Source of the DNA: Candidatus Iainarchaeum andersonii SCGC AAA011-E11
GTDB lineage: Archaea > Iainarchaeota > Iainarchaeia > Iainarchaeales > Iainarchaeaceae
Direction of reading: 5' to 3'
Length of the DNA stretch: 9,496 bases
NCBI GenBank assembly: GCA_000402355.1
Contig: AQRS01000008.1
Location: 1 to 9,496 of the forward strand
Shown: positions 5,490 to 9,496 of the stretch, one piece after another
How the letters are laid out: every line of letters starts with the position of its first letter
Numbering within the stretch: the first letter of the stretch is position 1
Position numbers and translations under genes: made by a program
The notes under the pieces: model-generated
What the model saw: the letters and a program-made list of their open reading frames with translations, nothing else
Database searches by the model: none
What the model was told of the DNA's origin: nothing

Positions 5490-7022
5490 TCAATGCCTAA
5501 AGTGCCTTTCGCCGGTGAAGTACAACGCAATTCCGAGCTTTTTCGCTTCGGCAATAACTTCTTCATCCTTGATGCTTCCGCCCGGCTCGACAACCGCCTT
5601 GATGCCTGCCTTTGCAATGAGTTCAATTGAATCCTTGAACGGGAAAAAAGCGTCGGAAGCGAGCACCGCGCCGTGTGCCTTGACATCCGCCTGCTCAAGT
5701 GCCTGCCTGACCGCCTTTACGCGCGAAGTCTGGCCCGCTCCAATGCCGATTGTCGCGTTGTTTTTTGCCAGCACTATTGCATTGCTCTTCACGTGCCTCA
5801 CGATTTTCCACGCGAACTCCAGGTCATTCAGGTACTCTTTTCCAGGCTCAATGCCGGATTTGTTTTCCCACTGCAAAGCGCGTATTGAATCGTTTTCCTG
5901 TGCCAGCAAACCCCCTGAAATGTGCCTAAAATCTAGTTCCAAAGCCGTTTTTCCGCTTGTTTTGAGCCTCAAAACGCGCAAATTCTTCTTGGCTTTTAGT
6001 TCCTGCAGGGCGTTCGCATCGTACTCTGCTGGGGCAATGACCACTTCGTTGAAAAAAGCGGTAATTTGCCTTGCGGTTTCAATGTCGCATTTTTTGTTCA
6101 GGGCTATTATTCCGCCGAAAGCGCTTTCCGGGTCGCATTCAAGGGCTTTCCTGAATGCATCGGAAAGTTTCTGTGCAGTTGCAACGCCGCACGGGTTAGC
6201 GTGCTTCACAATTACCGCGCAGGGCTCCTGGAATTCGCGCGCGATTGCGATTGCGGCATTCGCGTCGCCGTAATTGTTGAACGAGAGTTCCTTGCCGTTC
6301 AATTGCTCCGCATCAATGAGGTTTCCGTTCTCCAATGGGTTTTTGTAGAGCGCCGCCTCCTGATGCGGGTTCTCGCCATAGCGCAGCCGCCCTGCTTTTT
6401 CGAAACCGAGCGAAAGCTTTTCCGGAAACCTTGGCCCACTGAATTTTTTTGAGAGGTATTGCGAGACCATTGAATCGTAAAAGGCCGTGTGCTGGAACGC
6501 CTCGAGGCACAATTCTTTTTTTAGCTGCTCTGACAATTCGCCTTTTGTTTCAAGTTCGCGAAGAACTTTTTCATATTGCGCATGTTCAACAACAACTCCT
6601 ACGCTTTCAAAGTTTTTTGCCGCAGCACGAATCATTGTTGGCCCGCCGATATCGATGTTCTCGATTGCTTCTTCAAGCGAAACATTTTGCTTCGAAACAG
6701 TTTCCCTGAACGGGTACAAATTCACGGCAACCAAGTCGATTGTTTCAAGCGAATGTTTTTTCATTTCTGCGAGGTGCTCCTTGTTCCTTTTCGCCAAAAT
6801 GCCTGCGTGTATTTTCTGGTGCAGAGTCTTCACGCGTCCATCAAGCATTTCCGGAAAGCCCGTGAAATCCTCAACTTTAACCGCTTTTATGCCGGCTTCA
6901 TTGAGCGCTTTCCATGTTCCGCCCGAGGAAATTATTTTCACGCCGAGCTTTTCCAGCCTTTTCGCGAAATCAAGGAGGCCTGTTTTGTCGGAAACTGAAA
7001 TCAGCGCGGTTTTCACTTTCAT
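5490..7022 (-). CDS. purH: Bifunctional AICAR transformylase/IMP cyclohydrolase (PurH)
   Basis: Last two steps to IMP: AICAR + 10-formyl-THF to FAICAR, then cyclisation. The 510 residues are full length with both domains. The N-terminal MGS-like IMP cyclohydrolase domain (1 to about 195) has SVSDKTG (9-15), SSGGT (32-36), GRVKTLHQKIHAG (62-74), NLYPF (101-105) and IDIGGPTMIRAAAKN (123-137). Lys65, Tyr103, Asp124 and Lys136 align with catalytic Lys66, Tyr104, Asp125 and Lys137 of human ATIC. The transformylase domain has LRYGENPHQ (213-221), VKHANPCGV (272-280) with catalytic Lys273-His274, SAFGGIIALN (300-309), GIGAGQTSRV (426-435), LASDAFFPF (454-462), EPGGSIKDEEVI (479-490) and the C-terminal YFTGERHFRH. 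Small departure: Gln69 replaces the usual Pro in the LHP motif. AGGTGG precedes the start, and its ATG overlaps the purN stop (ATGA). Confidence 0.97.
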   Translation of the reverse strand: MKVKTALISVSDKTGLLDFAKRLEKLGVKIISSGGTWKALNEAGIKAVKVEDFTGFPEMLDGRVKTLHQKIHAGILAKRNKEHLAEMKKHSLETIDLVAVNLYPFRETVSKQNVSLEEAIENIDIGGPTMIRAAAKNFESVGVVVEHAQYEKVLRELETKGELSEQLKKELCLEAFQHTAFYDSMVSQYLSKKFSGPRFPEKLSLGFEKAGRLRYGENPHQEAALYKNPLENGNLIDAEQLNGKELSFNNYGDANAAIAIAREFQEPCAVIVKHANPCGVATAQKLSDAFRKALECDPESAFGGIIALNKKCDIETARQITAFFNEVVIAPAEYDANALQELKAKKNLRVLRLKTSGKTALELDFRHISGGLLAQENDSIRALQWENKSGIEPGKEYLNDLEFAWKIVRHVKSNAIVLAKNNATIGIGAGQTSRVKAVRQALEQADVKAHGAVLASDAFFPFKDSIELIAKAGIKAVVEPGGSIKDEEVIAEAKKLGIALYFTGERHFRH

Positions 7023-7624
7023 TTTTGCCCACCTATGCTTATTTGTCCCTGTGTAACCATTTTAATTGCTTCCAGAAAGGATTCCTGTTCGAGCTTCTGC
7101 ACCTTTTCCCTCAGGGTTTCGGGTGTTTCAGAGGCAGCAATCTTCACTTTTTTCTGCATTATTATTTTTCCGGCATCAACGCGCTCGGAGACCTCGTGCA
7201 AAGTGCACCCGCTTTCCTTTTCATTGTTGCGCAACACTTCTGCATGAACATCGAGATTCATTTCGCCCGCATATTTCGGCAAAAGCGAGGGATGAATGTT
7301 CCAGATCCTGTGCCTGAATTCGTGCACGAAGTAAGGCGTGAGTATTTTCATGAACCCTATCAGCAGCACGAGTTCCGTTTTCCTTTTCCTGAGTGCCTTC
7401 ACCATTGCCTCTTCGGCCTTTTTCCTTTCTGCAAGCTTTTTGTAATCGACACAAAGGGTTTCGATGCCGTGTTTTTTTGCGCGCTCCAGAATGAACGCGT
7501 TTTTCCTGTCCGATGCAACGAGCACAATTTCCGCATCGAGTTCGCGCTTTTCAATCGCATCAATTATTGCCTGCAAATCCGTTCCTTTGGTGGAGCCGAG
7601 CACCGCGATTCTCAATTCAGGCAT
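7019..7624 (-). CDS. purN: Phosphoribosylglycinamide formyltransferase, folate-dependent (PurN)
   Basis: Third purine step: GAR + 10-formyl-THF to FGAR + THF. It uses the GAR made by PurD and the formyl-THF made by FolD, encoded just upstream in the same operon. The 201 residues match stand-alone bacterial PurN. Motifs: AVLGSTKGTDLQAIID (7-22, phosphate loop), GFMKILTPYFV (90-100) and WNIHPSLLPKYAG (108-120), with catalytic Asn109 and His111. Asp150 in RVDAGKIIMQ aligns with Asp144 of the E. coli enzyme. The loop is unusual: KGTD in place of the common NGSN. ATG 7624 is chosen because the family N-terminus starts there; an in-frame upstream start at 7672 would add 16 residues lying within folD. 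The 5' end overlaps the folD stop by 8 nt and the 3' end overlaps purH by 4 nt, pointing to translational coupling. Confidence 0.95.
   Translation of the reverse strand: MPELRIAVLGSTKGTDLQAIIDAIEKRELDAEIVLVASDRKNAFILERAKKHGIETLCVDYKKLAERKKAEEAMVKALRKRKTELVLLIGFMKILTPYFVHEFRHRIWNIHPSLLPKYAGEMNLDVHAEVLRNNEKESGCTLHEVSERVDAGKIIMQKKVKIAASETPETLREKVQKLEQESFLEAIKMVTQGQISIGGQK
7029..7034 (-). promoter_or_regulatory. Strong ribosome binding site for purH
   Basis: AGGTGG on the - strand, 6 nt before the purH ATG and inside the last codons of purN. It is the best ribosome binding site in the window and suggests purH is initiated independently as well as by coupling to purN. Confidence 0.7.
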
Positions 7625-8471
7625 TTGTGATCTCTCTGCACGCTTTAACTGTATTCTCAACAACGCTTGCAATCGTCATGGGCCCCACTCCGCCGGGCAC
7701 GGGCGTAATCCAAGAGGCTTTTTTCCTCACTTTCTCAAAATCAACATCGCCATAGAGCTTGCCGTTCTTCATTTTGGTTGTGCCAACGTCAATCACGATT
7801 GCGCCCTTTTTCACCATGTTTTCCTTCACGAGCTTCGGCTTTCCCGCCGCGGAAATCAGTATGTCGGCTTTGAGTGTGTGTTCTTTCAAATTCCTTGTTT
7901 TGCTGTGGCAGATTGTTACGGTGCAGCCCGCATTCAAAAGCATTATTGCAATTGGCTTTCCGACAATGTTGCTCCTGCCTATCACGACCGCGTTTTTGCC
8001 TTCGAGTTTCACGCCGATTTCATCGAGAATGCGCATTATTCCTATGGGTGTCGCGGGCCGGAAGCATTCCTTGCCCAAAAGATTCTTTCCGTGGTTCGCG
8101 GGATTAAGGCCGTCAACGTCCTTGGCAACATCAATTGTTTCAAAGACTTGTTTGTGGCTCAGATGTTCAGGCAAAGGAAGCTGTATCAGTATTCCGTGCA
8201 CTGAATCATCCTTGTTGAGTTTTTCAATTTCAAAGAGAAACTCGGTGTAAGTGATTTTTTTGCCGAATTTTTTTATTTCCGAAGCCATTCCGAGCTCGAG
8301 ACACTTGTCATGCTTCTTCTGCACATAAATGCTTGAAGCGGGGTCATCGCCGACCTGAATAACAACGAGTTTTGGAGTGATTCCTTTTTCTTTGAGCGTC
8401 CTGACGTCTTTCTTTGCCTTCTCGAGGATTTTTTCCGCGATTTTTTTTCCGTCAATGATTTTTGCGGGCAT
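7617..8471 (-). CDS. folD: Methylene-THF dehydrogenase/methenyl-THF cyclohydrolase (FolD)
   Basis: Oxidises 5,10-methylene-THF with NAD(P)+ and hydrolyses the methenyl form to 10-formyl-THF, linking GlyA to PurN and PurH. The 284 residues are the normal bacterial FolD length. Motifs: VGDDPASSIYVQKK (40-53) with Tyr49 and catalytic Lys53; GILIQLPLPEHL (93-104) with Gln98; KDVDGLNP (117-124) with the folate-contacting Asp; RPATPIGIM (138-146); the dinucleotide loop VVIGRSNIVGKPIA (162-175); TICHSKT (186-192); and PVPGGVGPMTIA (257-268). One departure is Ala140 where most relatives have Cys in the PCTP motif. It starts 6 nt after glyA. GTGA (8478-8481 read on the - strand) overlaps the glyA stop and sits 6 nt before the ATG as its ribosome binding site. 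Cofactor preference (NAD or NADP) cannot be read with confidence. Confidence 0.96.
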   Translation of the reverse strand: MPAKIIDGKKIAEKILEKAKKDVRTLKEKGITPKLVVIQVGDDPASSIYVQKKHDKCLELGMASEIKKFGKKITYTEFLFEIEKLNKDDSVHGILIQLPLPEHLSHKQVFETIDVAKDVDGLNPANHGKNLLGKECFRPATPIGIMRILDEIGVKLEGKNAVVIGRSNIVGKPIAIMLLNAGCTVTICHSKTRNLKEHTLKADILISAAGKPKLVKENMVKKGAIVIDVGTTKMKNGKLYGDVDFEKVRKKASWITPVPGGVGPMTIASVVENTVKACREITNA

Positions 8472-8477
8472 TTTTTT

Positions 8478-9496
8478 TCACTTGTAAAAAATAAATTCGC
8501 TGCAGAGCTTAAACACTTTCTGCTTCACGCCTTTGAGCTTTGCCTCGTCCTTCGCGTTATGCAGCGCTTCCGTGATAAGGTTTCCGGTTTCCTGCATTTC
8601 CTTTTCCTTCATTCCGCGCGTGGTTAGAACCGGAGTGCCAATCCTTATTCCGCTCGGGTCCCAGGGGCTTCTTGTATCGAATGGAATGGTGTTCTTGTTG
8701 CAGTAAATTGCGGCCTTTTCGAGCGCGGATTCCGCTTCTTTTCCCGTGATTCCGAATCGGGTGACATCAACAAGCATCAGATGATTGTCTGTTCCGCCTG
8801 AAACGAGCCTCAAGCCGTTATCATTCAGCGTTTTTGCAAGCGCCTTCGCGTTCTTCACAATCTGCTGCGCATATTTTTTGAATTCAGGTGTTGAAGCCTC
8901 CTTGAATGCAACTGCCTTGGCCGCAATCACGTGCTCGTGCGGCCCGCCCTGAAGCCCCGGGAAAACGGCCTTGTCTATTTTTTCCGCGAACTCCTTTTTG
9001 CACATTATTATTGCGCTCCTCGGGCCTCGCAAAGTCTTGTGGGTTGTGGTTGTGACCACATCAAAGTAAGGTGTTGGGTTCTCGTGGACTCCTGTTGCGC
9101 AGAGCCCTCCGATATGCGAGATGTCCGCCATGCAGATTGCGCCTGTTTCGTCCGCAATTTTGCGGAATTTTTTGAAATCAATTTCGCGCGGATAAGCGGT
9201 GTATCCTGAAAGAATGAGTTTCGGTTTTTCGCGTGAAGCCTGTTCAGCTATTGTGTCATAATCGAGGCGCTCGGTTTCCTTGTTCACGCCGTACTGCAAA
9301 AAATTGTAGAGTTTTCCGGAGAAATTCACTTTGTGCCCGTGTGTCAAGTGGCCTCCTTCCGTGAGTTTCATTCCAAGAGCCTTGTCTCCGGGCTCCATCA
9401 GCGCCCAGTAAACCGCCATGTTCGCGGGGCTCCCTGAATTAGGCTGGACATTCACGTGCTCTGCATTGAAAAGTTTTTTTGCGCGTTCAATCGCGA
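8478..9496 (-). CDS. glyA: Serine hydroxymethyltransferase (GlyA), N-terminus outside the window
   Basis: PLP enzyme: serine + THF to glycine + 5,10-methylene-THF. It supplies carbon for FolD and glycine that PurD can use. The last 339 codons are present. The frame is open to the window edge, where it reads AIERAKKLFNAEHVNVQPNS, a known internal GlyA motif. About 70-90 N-terminal residues are therefore missing because of the window boundary, not gene decay. The GTG at 9453-9455 is an internal valine, not a start. PLP-lysine motif DVVTTTTHKTLRGPR carries the Schiff-base Lys at 9036-9038. Others: the LSGYTAYPREID segment, MADISHIGGL, QGGPHEHVIAAKAVAFKEA, SGGTDNHLMLVDV and SPWDPSGIRIGTPVLTTRG. 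The gene is first visible in the operon glyA-folD-purN-purH; its promoter lies outside. A pterin other than folate as acceptor is possible in some archaea, but the neighbours argue for folate. Confidence 0.96.
   Translation of the reverse strand, partial: AIERAKKLFNAEHVNVQPNSGSPANMAVYWALMEPGDKALGMKLTEGGHLTHGHKVNFSGKLYNFLQYGVNKETERLDYDTIAEQASREKPKLILSGYTAYPREIDFKKFRKIADETGAICMADISHIGGLCATGVHENPTPYFDVVTTTTHKTLRGPRSAIIMCKKEFAEKIDKAVFPGLQGGPHEHVIAAKAVAFKEASTPEFKKYAQQIVKNAKALAKTLNDNGLRLVSGGTDNHLMLVDVTRFGITGKEAESALEKAAIYCNKNTIPFDTRSPWDPSGIRIGTPVLTTRGMKEKEMQETGNLITEALHNAKDEAKLKGVKQKVFKLCSEFIFYK

Noticed and set aside
5515..6273. 252-codon open frame on the + strand inside purH
   Set aside because: It is antisense to conserved PurH transformylase motifs; the protein is low-complexity and unlike any family I recognise.
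7625..7672. Longer PurN starting at 7672
   Set aside because: The extra 16 residues lie within folD coding sequence and precede the family's normal N-terminus at MPELRIAVLG.
7464..8204. Long + strand open frame across purN and folD
   Set aside because: It is antisense to two conserved genes and has no plausible start context.
9453..9455. GTG start for GlyA
   Set aside because: The frame stays open to the window edge and encodes the conserved AIERAKKLF...AEH segment upstream, so this is an internal valine.
1..9496. CRISPR array, insertion sequence, attachment site, tRNA or rRNA
   Set aside because: Reading both strands showed no spaced direct repeats, transposase, cloverleaf or rRNA-like sequence.

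Overview
The window reads as nearly gene-saturated DNA from a small-genome prokaryote, most likely an archaeon of a DPANN-type lineage (Diapherotrites or Micrarchaeota are the first to test). That is an inference. It rests on TTTAAATT-like boxes about 25-26 bases before the starts of two genes, short oligo-T stretches after genes, GGTG-type ribosome binding sites, frequent AGG arginine codons, and a large cysteine-rich secreted protein with many N-X-S/T sequons. No rRNA, tRNA or archaeal information-processing gene is present to prove the domain, and a bacterial origin is not excluded.

Layout, left to right. (1) 29-520, + strand: a small RelB-like antitoxin and RelE-like toxin pair. (2) 564-3432, + strand: purF and purD, the first two steps of de novo purine synthesis, 31 nt apart. 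(3) 3504-4865, + strand: a 453-residue exported protein with 28 cysteines, 14 on each side of a Ser/Gly/Asn linker. It has its own promoter-like box and is not recognised. (4) 4904-5464, + strand: 5-formyltetrahydrofolate cyclo-ligase. (5) 9496 down to 5490, - strand: glyA (5' end outside the window), folD, purN and purH, tightly packed with a 6-nt gap, an 8-nt overlap and a 4-nt overlap, so almost certainly one operon. It converges on the cyclo-ligase gene across 25 nt.

Functionally this is a compact purine and one-carbon locus. GlyA moves the serine C3 carbon onto tetrahydrofolate. FolD oxidises it to 10-formyl-tetrahydrofolate. PurN and PurH spend that formyl group at the two formyl-transfer steps of IMP synthesis. 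The cyclo-ligase recycles 5-formyl-tetrahydrofolate, the dead-end by-product and inhibitor of this chemistry. PurF and PurD supply phosphoribosylamine and GAR, the PurN substrate. The middle steps (formylglycinamidine formation, AIR synthetase, carboxylation, SAICAR, PurB) are not in the window. All purine genes look intact, with catalytic residues in place. If the host is archaeal, this folate-dependent bacterial-type route (PurN and PurH rather than formate-dependent PurT, PurP and PurO) is the most notable point.

No stretch over 300 bases lacks a gene; the longest gap is 71 nt, between purD and the cysteine-rich gene.
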